Shown: one piece after another, positions 17,925-25,946 of the stretch
Layout: each line of letters starts with the position of its first letter
Position numbering within the stretch: position 1 is the stretch's first letter
Assembly (NCBI GenBank): GCA_934098735.1
Contig: CAKOOS010000010.1
Span: 1 to 39,758, forward strand
Direction: 5' to 3'
Length of the DNA stretch: 39,758 bases
Source: an uncultured Bacilli bacterium
GTDB lineage: Bacteria > Bacillota_I > Bacilli_A > RF39 > UBA660
The notes under the pieces: generated by a model
Seen by the model: the letters and a program-made list of their open reading frames with translations, nothing else
What the model was told of the DNA's origin: nothing
The model's database searches: none
Made by a program: the position numbers and the translations under genes

Positions 17925-18028
17925 ATTAATATACCTCATATTTACATATTATATCAAAAAATAAAGTACTTATAAAGTCTAAAAATTTTCAATGTCCTGT
18001 AAATTAATGTCGATTTCTGTCAAGTTTA

Positions 18029-18056
18029 TTGCAATATAATTTTTTTTAATTATAAT
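18029..18056 (+). promoter_or_regulatory. Promoter of the candidate small RNA
   Basis: TTGCAA (18029-18034), a 16-base spacer and a perfect TATAAT (18051-18056) predict a start near 18063. No protein gene follows on this strand before the terminator. Confidence 0.65.
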
Positions 18057-18062
18057 AAATAC

Positions 18063-18165
18063 CGTTATTCATTTGAATAACTCTAACTAATACTTGTTTA
18101 CAAACTCACCCTCTATAATGTGTTAGTTAGAAATAAGCCTAGGTTAACTACCTAGGTATTTTTTT
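18063..18165 (+). ncRNA. Candidate small RNA with three hairpins
   Basis: The stretch between promoter and terminator forms three clear helices. GTTATTC/GAATAAC (18064-18081) has a four-base loop. CTAACTAATAC (18083-18093) pairs with GTGTTAGTTAG (18120-18130) over 11 bp with one G-U. A terminator CCTAGGT/ACCTAGG (18138-18156) is followed by a T run. The 26-base loop of the second hairpin holds ACTCACCCTC, complementary to Shine-Dalgarno-type sequence. No reading frame is evident. It overlaps the last codons of trmB in antisense by about 18 bases. I do not recognise a known RNA family; a trans-acting regulator is inference. Confidence 0.55.
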
Positions 18166-18756
18166 GCTTACTTGAACATATTTAATTTTTATACCAATTT
18201 TACTAAATTTTTCTTCATATTCAGTCATTACATTATCTATATTTTCACTATGTAAATCATAACTAATATTATCAATGCTATAACCATATTCTTTATAAGA
18301 ATCTAAACTAAATTCAAATAAATTATCATTATCTGTTTTTTGAATTATTTTGGCATCTTTTTTAAATAAAGTATCATAAAGCTTTAAATAATTTAAAGAT
18401 GTAAGTCTTCTTTTAGCATGTCTATCTTTAGGCCATGGATCAGAAAAATTTAAGTAAATAGTATCTATTTTACCTTTTAAAAGTTCTTCATATTTTGATA
18501 TATCCCCCACTAATATTTTTAAATTTTCAGGTTTTACTTCATTTATTTTTTTTATAGCAACACTTGCCACACTACTATATTTTTCTACACCAATAAAATT
18601 AATATTAGGATTTTTAAGAGCCATATTTAAAATAAAATTACCTTTACCCATGCCAATTTCTAAACATATTTTATTGTCATTATTAAAACTACCATCATAA
18701 TAATAGTCGCATTTTTCTAACAATTCATCTTTTCCTTTGGGATTTCTCATTCTCAT
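18148..18756 (-). CDS. trmB: tRNA (guanine-N7-)-methyltransferase TrmB
   Basis: This 202-residue Rossmann-fold methyltransferase has the SAM-binding motif EIGMGKGNFI, the acidic GVEKYSSVA, and the family signature NFSDPWPKDRHAKRRL. It makes m7G46 in tRNA. The ATG at 18756 (MRMRNPKGKDELL) is the usual TrmB start, with AAAGGA before it. A longer frame to 18939 would run across the divergent gene and is not credible. Confidence 0.93.
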   Translation of the reverse strand: MRMRNPKGKDELLEKCDYYYDGSFNNDNKICLEIGMGKGNFILNMALKNPNINFIGVEKYSSVASVAIKKINEVKPENLKILVGDISKYEELLKGKIDTIYLNFSDPWPKDRHAKRRLTSLNYLKLYDTLFKKDAKIIQKTDNDNLFEFSLDSYKEYGYSIDNISYDLHSENIDNVMTEYEEKFSKIGIKIKYVQVSKKIPR

Positions 18757-18804
18757 ATTATCAATTCCTTTTCTAAAACATATATTATGGTAAGGAGGAA
18801 AATT

Positions 18805-19101
18805 ATGCGAAAAAATAGAAATTCTTTCTTTACTGAAGCTAATATGAATTATACTAATTTTCAAAATCCTGGAGTAATGCCTCAGAATATTCCTTACCAA
18901 GCACAAGCTAGTGGAAACTTCAATTACTATCAAAATCAAGGTATGCCTTATATTGATAACACTGATAATATTGAAAATCGTTTAGCCAAAATGGAAAGAC
19001 AAATAAATCGTCTAGAACATCGCGTTAGCAAATTAGAAAACATAAACACAACTTTTTTAGATGGAGATATTGACACTACCAACAATATGTATATGCTCTA
19101 G
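18805..19101 (+). CDS. Small coiled-coil protein, unknown function
   Basis: This 98-residue protein has a disordered Asn/Gln/Tyr/Pro-rich first half and a clear heptad coiled coil at about residues 52-80 (ENRLAKMERQINRLEHRVSK). The pattern resembles small spore-coat-type proteins but no family is certain. AAGGAGG lies before the ATG at 18805, inside a longer frame that can be dismissed. Its stop overlaps the Cse60-like gene by four bases. Confidence 0.65.
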   Translation: MRKNRNSFFTEANMNYTNFQNPGVMPQNIPYQAQASGNFNYYQNQGMPYIDNTDNIENRLAKMERQINRLEHRVSKLENINTTFLDGDIDTTNNMYML

Positions 19102-19268
19102 CTATAGATGATCATTGCACTAAAACAATATATTTGTTCTTCTCCACAAACAGCAATTGCCACCATGTACTTGATATCAATTATATCAAAATCTCCAGAA
19201 TTTAGAAAGCTATTCACAGAACTTTCTAAATCTTTTTCATGACTTTCATCGATTACTTTTACTTTCAT
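19098..19268 (-). CDS. Cse60-like sporulation protein
   Basis: This 56-residue protein closely fits Cse60 of Bacillus: MKVKVIDESHEKDLESSVN at the start and IDIKYMVAIA then EEQIYCFSAMIIY at the end. Cse60 is made under sigma E; its role is unknown. GGTGAT precedes the ATG at 19268; the longer frame is unlikely. Confidence 0.75.
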   Translation of the reverse strand: MKVKVIDESHEKDLESSVNSFLNSGDFDIIDIKYMVAIAVCGEEQIYCFSAMIIYS

Positions 19269-19312
19269 TTTATCACCATGCCTATTATAGCTGAAAACTA
19301 ATAAAAATATTG

Positions 19313-19339
19313 TCAAAAAAACTCCGAATTACTCGGAGT
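19313..19339 (-). terminator. Terminator of leuS
   Basis: On the minus strand ACTCCGA / TCGGAGT with a short loop is followed by a T run, directly after the leuS stop. Confidence 0.88.
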
Positions 19340-19343
19340 CTTT

Positions 19344-21731
19344 TCATTTTACAACGATATTTACAATTTTATTTTTAATAACAATTACCTTAACTATTTC
19401 TTTTCCTTCAATATGTTTTTTTACATTTTCATTATTTAAAGCTTTATCCTTTATAATTTCTTCTGTTTCATCATTTAAAACAACTATTGATCCTCTCAAT
19501 TTACCATTTACTTGAACCCCAATTTCTTTTTCATTTAAAATTGTTTTTTCTTCATCATATTCTGGCCAAGAAGAGTCACTAATAGGTTTTTCTCCAAGCA
19601 TTTCATTTAACTCTTCCGTTATATGTGGTGCTATCGGATTAAGTAAAGTCAATAATAAAACATAATCTTTTTTAGTAATATGATCTAATTTTTCATAATT
19701 ATTTAAAAGAATCATTAATGTAGAAACAGCTGTATTATAAGCAATATGACTTAAATCATAAGTAACTTTTTTTATACTTTGGTGAATAATAGTTTCCAAA
19801 CTTTTAGTATATTCTTCACCATCAACTACTTTATCTTTTAAACGAATAATTCTATCTATAAATCTTTTACATCCACGAAGTGAATCAGTACTCCATGGAG
19901 CATCTTGTTCATAATCTCCCATAAACATTTCATAAACACGTAAAGTATCTGCACCATACTCTTTAACAATATCATCAGGATTTATGACATTTCCTTTACT
20001 TTTACTCATTTTTTCATTATTTGATCCAAGTACCATTCCATGACTAACTCTAGTCCAAATCATTTCTTTGTGAGGAACTAAGCCAATATTGTATAAAAAT
20101 TGAACCCAAAATCTAGCATATAATAAATGTCTAGCAGTATGTTCCATACCCCCATTATACCAATCAACCCTATTCCAGTATTTCATAGCATCCATGCTAG
20201 CAAATTCATTAGGATTATGTGCATCCATAAATCTTAGGAAATACCAACTTGAGCCTGCCCAGTTTGGCATTGTATCAGTTTCTCTAGTAGCATTTTTACC
20301 ACATTTCGGGCAAGTTGTATTTACCCAATCTGTAATTTTTTTAAGAGGACTTTCACCATCATCTGTTGGCTCATATTCTGCAACATCTGGTAAAAGAAGA
20401 GGTAAATCTTCTTCGTTCATCGGTACCCAACCACAATCATCACAATGAATCATAGGTATAGGTTCACCCCAAAATCTTTGTCTTGAGAATATCCAATCAC
20501 GCATCTTATAATTTACTTGTTTTTTACCATATTTTTTATCTTCAAGCCAAGATACCATTTTATCAATAGCTTCTTCTTTTCCTAAACCATCAAGAAAATC
20601 TGAATTAATATGAATACCATCACCAACATAAGGAAGAGAATCTTCACTACCTTTAACAACTGGTATAATAGGTAATTCAAATTTTGTAGCAAAATCATAA
20701 TCTCTTGTATCATGGGCAGGTACAGCCATAATAGCACCAGTTCCATAAGATACTAAAACATAATCACTAATCCAAATTGGAATCTCACGGCCATTAGCTG
20801 GATTTATAGCATAAGAACCTGTAAATACACCAGTTTTATCTTTATTAAGTTCAGTTCTTTCCATTTCATTTTTTAATTTACATGCTTCAATATATTCAAG
20901 TACTTTATCTTTATTTTCTGCTGTAGTTATTTCCTTAACCAATTCGTGTTCCGGTGCCATTACACAGTACGTAACACCAAACAAAGTATCAGGTCTAGTT
21001 GTAAACACTTTAAATTTTTTATCACTATTTAAAATACTAAACTCTACTTCAGCTCCAACCGATTTACCAATCCAATTTATTTGTCCAAGTTTTACTTTTT
21101 CAGCAAAATTAGTGTCTTTAAGTCCATCTAATAAATCCTCAGCATAATCACTCATTCTAAGCATCCATTGACTTTTTTCTTTTTGTACAACCTGAGATCC
21201 ACATCTTTCACAAACACCACCAGCAGCATCTTCATTTGATAAAACTGATTTACATGTTGGACACCAATTTACTGGCACTGTATCTTTATATGCCATATTA
21301 TGTTTATAAAATTGTAAAAATTGCCATTGTGTCCATTTATAGTATTCTGGATCTGTTGTACTAAATTCTCTTGACCAATCAAATGAAAATCCTAAATCTT
21401 TCATTTGTCTTTTAAAATTTTTAATATTTTCTTTTACAGCTTCTTTAGGATGAATATGATTTTTTATTGCATATTGTTCTGCCGGTGCCCCAAAAGCATC
21501 CCATCCCATCGGATACAAAACGTTATATCCTTGCATTCTTTTCATCCTAGCAATTGCATCTTGAGCAGTATAACTTCTTACGTGACCTACATGAAGACCA
21601 GCACCAGAAGGATATGGAAATTCCACCAAAATATAATATGGTTTTTTATTCTCATTTGTTACTGCCTCAAAACATTTATTATCTTCCCAATATTTTTGCC
21701 ATTTTTTTTCTATTATTTCATGATTATACAT
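19344..21731 (-). CDS. leuS: Leucyl-tRNA synthetase
   Basis: This 795-residue class I synthetase is complete. HIGH appears as GLHVGHVRS near residue 45, KMSKS as NEKMSKSKGN, and Cys pairs (CPTCK / CERCG and CPKCG) lie in the zinc-like and editing regions. The editing domain includes FTTRPDTLFGVTYCVMAPEH and GTGAIMAVPAHDTRDYDFA. The anticodon-binding region and a C-terminal tRNA-contacting domain follow. It begins eight bases inside the end of a small membrane gene, and both sit behind a T-box leader that should respond to uncharged tRNA-Leu. Confidence 0.97.
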   Translation of the reverse strand: MYNHEIIEKKWQKYWEDNKCFEAVTNENKKPYYILVEFPYPSGAGLHVGHVRSYTAQDAIARMKRMQGYNVLYPMGWDAFGAPAEQYAIKNHIHPKEAVKENIKNFKRQMKDLGFSFDWSREFSTTDPEYYKWTQWQFLQFYKHNMAYKDTVPVNWCPTCKSVLSNEDAAGGVCERCGSQVVQKEKSQWMLRMSDYAEDLLDGLKDTNFAEKVKLGQINWIGKSVGAEVEFSILNSDKKFKVFTTRPDTLFGVTYCVMAPEHELVKEITTAENKDKVLEYIEACKLKNEMERTELNKDKTGVFTGSYAINPANGREIPIWISDYVLVSYGTGAIMAVPAHDTRDYDFATKFELPIIPVVKGSEDSLPYVGDGIHINSDFLDGLGKEEAIDKMVSWLEDKKYGKKQVNYKMRDWIFSRQRFWGEPIPMIHCDDCGWVPMNEEDLPLLLPDVAEYEPTDDGESPLKKITDWVNTTCPKCGKNATRETDTMPNWAGSSWYFLRFMDAHNPNEFASMDAMKYWNRVDWYNGGMEHTARHLLYARFWVQFLYNIGLVPHKEMIWTRVSHGMVLGSNNEKMSKSKGNVINPDDIVKEYGADTLRVYEMFMGDYEQDAPWSTDSLRGCKRFIDRIIRLKDKVVDGEEYTKSLETIIHQSIKKVTYDLSHIAYNTAVSTLMILLNNYEKLDHITKKDYVLLLTLLNPIAPHITEELNEMLGEKPISDSSWPEYDEEKTILNEKEIGVQVNGKLRGSIVVLNDETEEIIKDKALNNENVKKHIEGKEIVKVIVIKNKIVNIVVK

Positions 21732-22104
21732 TTTTACTCCATCCTTTCTTAACTAAATGTCTTCCTAATATTTCATATAATGAATATATTAAACAAAACA
21801 ATAAAACAAAACCTAACAACATACTAAATCCAGTATTCCATGGTATTAGGTACACTATCATAAATACCACAGATATAATTAAAGCATTAATAATTGAAAT
21901 CAATATTGTTACATACTTATAATTAATTTTTTTTATATCTAAGTTAAATTTAGGTATTAAATATGACAGCCCTATTAATTCTTTTAGCTCTTTTTTCTTT
22001 TTTTTCTTTTTATTATTTATTTTAAAGATCAAAAAATAATTATAAACAAAAATAATTATAAATAAAACGAATCCCCAGATTAAAGTGATAATATATTCAT
22101 TCAT
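21724..22104 (-). CDS. Membrane protein between the T-box and leuS
   Basis: This 126-residue protein has an N-terminal membrane helix, a run of lysines (seven in a row), a cytoplasmic segment (ELIGLSYLIPKFNL), two further membrane helices and the tail YEILGRHLVKKG. The function is unknown. GGGAGG lies before the ATG at 22104; the longer frame to 22224 is T-box RNA, not protein. Because it lies between the T-box terminator and leuS and overlaps leuS by eight bases, it should be made under leucine limitation along with LeuRS. Confidence 0.75.
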   Translation of the reverse strand: MNEYIITLIWGFVLFIIIFVYNYFLIFKINNKKKKKKKELKELIGLSYLIPKFNLDIKKINYKYVTILISIINALIISVVFMIVYLIPWNTGFSMLLGFVLLFCLIYSLYEILGRHLVKKGWSKNV

Positions 22105-22112
22105 ATTTCCTC

Positions 22113-22304
22113 CCAAAACAAAAAGGTGCCACCAAAGGACGAGTATTACTCGTGGTACCACCTTATTTACTTCTTTATTAATTGATACGGAAATTACCCC
22201 ATTTACATCCAAAAGCAAGTTCAATTATTTAGTCTTACTAATTTCCATCAACCATTAGCTTTCTTTAAAGAATAAATAATTTACTACTCTTTCTTCATCT
22301 GTTA
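22113..22304 (-). promoter_or_regulatory. T-box leader (leucine) of the leuS operon
   Basis: The minus strand carries a T-box core AAGGTGGTACCACG (around 22151-22164) that can form the antiterminator, and a terminator ending GGTGGCACC plus T run. Upstream is a Stem I-like region with the AAGAAAGAGTA motif. The specifier region reads GAACTTGC: CTT at 22219-22217 is a Leu codon in the expected place after GAA. Uncharged tRNA-Leu should bind the specifier and the T-box bulge and allow read-through into the membrane gene and leuS. Confidence 0.9.
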
Positions 22305-22310
22305 TTTCAT

Positions 22311-22339
22311 ATTATATTAAATTTCTGCAATATATTCAA
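22311..22339 (-). promoter_or_regulatory. Promoter of the leuS T-box transcript
   Basis: On the minus strand TTGAAT (22339-22334), a 17-base spacer and TATAAT (22316-22311) predict a start near 22304. It is embedded in the 3' end of the GH31 gene, so leuS is transcribed independently of it. Confidence 0.7.
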
Positions 22340-24725
22340 GTAATTTTATAAACATTCGTACAAATCTCTTATCTAATCCTTTTAATTTTTTTATCTCAAT
22401 TCTTTTTTGTTTTATTTCTAAATTACTAAAAAATATATTGGCAATATCTTCTTTTAATTTAGTTGGTATTTTTAAATCAGTTATAATTGAATTTATATCT
22501 TCATTTATAATTCTAACCGCATTTATTTCAATATCTTTTCCTTTACAATTTACAGTTAACTGTTTTGTAGTATCAACATTTTTAATATCTACTACAAAAT
22601 CATTGTCATCTTCATAAGATTCAAACTCTAAATTAGCTTTACTGCCATTTATATAAATATCTACACTATCAGCAACTCTGCTATTTCTAAATCTTATTTT
22701 ATAATCCCTAAATTTTGGAATTATTTCAGTTTTACCATCAATTGGATGAATTATAACTGTATAATTATTTTGCATATAATTATAATCTATAGCAGTTACT
22801 ATATAATATCCATCTTCATAAAGTTTAGTTATTCCATCATCTTCATAAAGTTTAAAAACATTACTTTTTCCTGGAAAAATATTTATTTCCATACTTTTAG
22901 GGGGATTAGTATCATTAATATTTTCTCCTAAGTTAGCAAGTGGGATAATACTACCCGCTTTAGCAAATATAGGATATTCATCTTCTTTATAAAAAGCTAC
23001 ATATCTTTTATCTCCCATAAATTTTTTACCAGATTTAAAATCATACCAAGTACCTGATGGTAAATAAATTCTTTCGATAGAACGATTCATCGTTACATCT
23101 TGAGGTTTAGTTATCGGAGCAATAAATAATTCTTTACCAAAATAATATTCATTTCTATAAGAAAGTTCATCATATATTTCAGGATAACTATAGTAAATTG
23201 GTTGAATTAATGGTTGACCAAGTTTACTATAATTACAAGCTTCACTATATATATAAGGAATTAATCTTTGTCTTAGCAAACAATATTCACGAGCTATTGT
23301 AAATGTTTTTACATCCCAAGACCATGGTTCTCTTTTATAATAAACTCCTCTTTTAGCACTAAATCTAAATATTGGACTAAAGCAAGAAAATTGCACATAT
23401 CTTATATAAAGTTCACTATCTTCAATACCATCTTTATATCCTCCAACATCATGACTCCACCAAGTTACCCCTTTATTAGCAGCAAGACCATTATAAAATG
23501 GTAAATATTTAAGAGTATCCCATGATACTAAAGTTTCTCCAGAATATAATACACCAGCATTATGAGGAGCTACTAAAGGGCTACGAGTAAGGACTAAAGG
23601 TCGACTATTTTTAACTTTAGTAAAATCTTTATTATAATAATAGTCCAGTGCATTTATGCCAAGTAAATCTTTTTTATAATCAAGCCAAAAAACATCTATA
23701 CCAACATTTAAAAGTGGATCTATTAAATGTCTTACATATAAAGCCATAAAATTTCTATCCATTACATTAAAAGGAATTGTTACACCGTCACCAACATTTA
23801 ATTCATTTGCAAAGTTAATATATCGATCCTCTTCTTTTCTTATTCCTTCCGTAGGATCAATATTTAATCCTACCCTTACTCCTCGATCATGCATGTACTT
23901 TACAAATTCACTAGGGTTTGGAAATAAATCTCTATTAAATGAAAAACCTGTTTTATACAAATTGTAATTATTTTTATCCTTGATATGCCAAAATTCACTT
24001 AAAAGTAATACAGATAAAGGTATATTATATCTATTAAATGCCTTTATTAAAGTCTTAGTACTTTCAAAATCATAAATTCTTTCTCTATTCCACCAAATAC
24101 CAAGGACATATCTAGGAATCAAAGATGGATAACCAGTTAAAGTAAAATAATCTTTTAAACATAAGCCAAAATTTCTTTTATACATAAATAAATATAAATC
24201 TACTTTATTAGAATTAGGTTTAATCAAAAAACCATTTGCATCTATTTCCAAATTATTAGAATCATCAACAAGTACAAAACCATCAGTTGAATAAAGACCT
24301 TTATCTAATTTAACTTTTCCACTATAGTCATCTAAACTTACAGCACCACCTTTAAAATTTCTGGCTTCTGCTTGTCCATAAAACCACATTTTATCTGTAT
24401 TTAGTAAATTAACTTTCAAATAACTGTCCGGAGCAAATTTAGGGCCTATAAAAGGCTTGTTTTTAACATATTGCAAAGAAAAATAATTAGTTGTAATAAC
24501 TAAATATTTTTCATCTTGCTCTACTTTAAATGGTGGAACAGAAAAATTTCTATTTTTAACAAGTGTAGTTAAATTATCAGAAAAATGACCATCAACACTA
24601 TACTCCATTCTAATTAAACGTTCACTTAAAACACTAATTCTATAATTAGCACCACGAAAAATGGCTTTTTCACTAGCCTGTGATTTTGATAAATCTGGAA
24701 TAAAACATGCATCCAAACTAGCCAC
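22317..24725 (-). CDS. Glycoside hydrolase family 31 (alpha-glucosidase-like)
   Basis: This roughly 800-residue enzyme has a GH31 layout: an N-terminal beta domain (MWFYGQAEARNFKGG), a barrel from about residue 205 (IPRYVLGIWWNRERIY), the nucleophile Asp at about 350 in VFWLDYKKD, GGYKDGIEDSELYIRYVQF, and a C-terminal beta region with KLYEDDGITKLYEDG. It should release terminal alpha-linked sugars. There is no signal peptide, so it acts on imported oligosaccharides. The acid/base position reads YSGETLVSW, with Glu where SGD is usual. A roughly 60-residue Lys-rich helical tail is extra. The GTG at 24725 fits GGGGTGG best; the GTG at 24734 and a later TTG are alternatives. Confidence 0.88.
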   Translation of the reverse strand: MASLDACFIPDLSKSQASEKAIFRGANYRISVLSERLIRMEYSVDGHFSDNLTTLVKNRNFSVPPFKVEQDEKYLVITTNYFSLQYVKNKPFIGPKFAPDSYLKVNLLNTDKMWFYGQAEARNFKGGAVSLDDYSGKVKLDKGLYSTDGFVLVDDSNNLEIDANGFLIKPNSNKVDLYLFMYKRNFGLCLKDYFTLTGYPSLIPRYVLGIWWNRERIYDFESTKTLIKAFNRYNIPLSVLLLSEFWHIKDKNNYNLYKTGFSFNRDLFPNPSEFVKYMHDRGVRVGLNIDPTEGIRKEEDRYINFANELNVGDGVTIPFNVMDRNFMALYVRHLIDPLLNVGIDVFWLDYKKDLLGINALDYYYNKDFTKVKNSRPLVLTRSPLVAPHNAGVLYSGETLVSWDTLKYLPFYNGLAANKGVTWWSHDVGGYKDGIEDSELYIRYVQFSCFSPIFRFSAKRGVYYKREPWSWDVKTFTIAREYCLLRQRLIPYIYSEACNYSKLGQPLIQPIYYSYPEIYDELSYRNEYYFGKELFIAPITKPQDVTMNRSIERIYLPSGTWYDFKSGKKFMGDKRYVAFYKEDEYPIFAKAGSIIPLANLGENINDTNPPKSMEINIFPGKSNVFKLYEDDGITKLYEDGYYIVTAIDYNYMQNNYTVIIHPIDGKTEIIPKFRDYKIRFRNSRVADSVDIYINGSKANLEFESYEDDNDFVVDIKNVDTTKQLTVNCKGKDIEINAVRIINEDINSIITDLKIPTKLKEDIANIFFSNLEIKQKRIEIKKLKGLDKRFVRMFIKLLEYIAEI

Positions 24726-24757
24726 TATCTCCACCCCAATTCTATATTAAAATATTA

Positions 24758-25846
24758 TCATTTATCTTGATATTTATCAATAATTTCTTGTAAAAACTCA
24801 TTACTTTCAAAATAATTAATCTTAATCGCAGCTTTAACTTCTTCCAAAGTTTCATGAGCTTTCTTACGTGCTTTTAAAGTACCTTCTTTTAAAATATTAT
24901 AAACTTCTTCTATATGTGTTTCATAATATTTTCTTTTTTCTCTAATTGGTGTTAAATAAGCATCCAAAATACTATTTAAGAATTTTTTTAAAACAACGTC
25001 TCCTACTCCACCTTGTTCATATTTTTTCTTAAGTTCATCTAAATTTTTATATTCTGGTAAATATTTTACAAAATCTTCTTCAGTTGCAAAAACATCCAAA
25101 TAAGTAAAAACTATATTTCCTTCAACTTTTCCAGGATCTTCAACTCTAATATGATTTGGATCAGTATACATACTCATAACTTTTCTCTTAACTTCTGAAG
25201 AAGTATCAGAAAGATAAATAGTATTTCCCAAAGACTTACTCATTTTAGCTTTTCCATCTATACCAGGAAGCCTTCTTTCCACTTCATTTTCAGGAATCAT
25301 AGCTTCAGGTTCTACTAAAGTTTTTCCATAAATACTGTTAAAAGATCTAACAATTTCCCTTGCTTGTTCTATCATTGGCAATTGATCTTCCCCAACAGGT
25401 ACAATATTAGCTTTAAAAGCCGTAATATCTGCAGCCTGACTTATTGGATAATTTAAAAATCCACAAGGAATACTATTCTCAAAACCTCTTAATTTTATTT
25501 CATTTTTAACCGTAGGATTTCTTTGTAAACGACTTAAAGTTACTAAGTTCATATAATAAAATGTAAGTTCAGTTAACTCACTTATTTCTGATTGAACAAA
25601 TATAGTTGTTTTACTTGGATCTATACCTACTGATAAGTAATCTAAAGCCACTTCAATAACATTGTCTCTAACCTTTTTAGGATTATCAAAATTATCTGTT
25701 AAAGCTTGAGCATCAGCTATCATAACATACATTTCATCATAGTTATTACTATTTTGTAATGCTACTCTATTTTTTAAAGATCCAACATAATGACCAATAT
25801 GAAGTTTTCCAGTTGGTCTATCCCCAGTTAAAATAATCTTTGACAT
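24758..25846 (-). CDS. trpS: Tryptophanyl-tRNA synthetase
   Basis: This 362-residue class Ic synthetase has TGDRPTGKLHIGHYVGSL at the start (HIGH motif), the Trp-binding region YPISQAADITAF, GEDQLPMIEQAREI, and KMSKS in DGKAKMSKSLGN. It charges tRNA-Trp. An AGAGGTG ribosome site precedes the ATG. No T-box is visible in the short upstream region, so unlike leuS it is not tRNA-controlled here. Confidence 0.95.
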   Translation of the reverse strand: MSKIILTGDRPTGKLHIGHYVGSLKNRVALQNSNNYDEMYVMIADAQALTDNFDNPKKVRDNVIEVALDYLSVGIDPSKTTIFVQSEISELTELTFYYMNLVTLSRLQRNPTVKNEIKLRGFENSIPCGFLNYPISQAADITAFKANIVPVGEDQLPMIEQAREIVRSFNSIYGKTLVEPEAMIPENEVERRLPGIDGKAKMSKSLGNTIYLSDTSSEVKRKVMSMYTDPNHIRVEDPGKVEGNIVFTYLDVFATEEDFVKYLPEYKNLDELKKKYEQGGVGDVVLKKFLNSILDAYLTPIREKRKYYETHIEEVYNILKEGTLKARKKAHETLEEVKAAIKINYFESNEFLQEIIDKYQDK

Positions 25847-25866
25847 TTTATTTTCACCTCTTTACA

Positions 25867-25922
25867 ATTATATCATGCAAATAAAAGAAAAACTATTGTA
25901 AATTTCTAATATTTGATATAAT
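25867..25922. promoter_or_regulatory. Divergent promoters of trpS and murE
   Basis: Rightward, TTGTAA (25896-25901) and TATAAT (25917-25922) with a short 15-base spacer lead to murE. Leftward, TATAAT is read on the minus strand at 25872-25867 for trpS, with a weak -35. Confidence 0.55.
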
Positions 25923-25946
25923 AAACTATAACAAGGAGATGAATTT

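Noticed and set aside
18114..18119. TATAAT inside the small RNA loop as a second promoter
   Set aside because: No -35 at a proper distance; it would give a transcript of about 40 bases. It is better explained as loop sequence.
18757..18939. 61-residue N-terminal extension of TrmB
   Set aside because: It overlaps the divergent gene at 18805 and its AAGGAGG site, and TrmB normally starts at MRMRNPKG.
21405..21922. Plus-strand frames over the leuS 5' end
   Set aside because: Shadows of leuS and the membrane gene; no ribosome site, and composition rich in Phe/Ile/Tyr as expected of antisense frames.
22105..22224. N-terminal extension of the membrane protein before leuS
   Set aside because: These codons are the T-box antiterminator and terminator RNA; GGGAGG marks the ATG at 22104.
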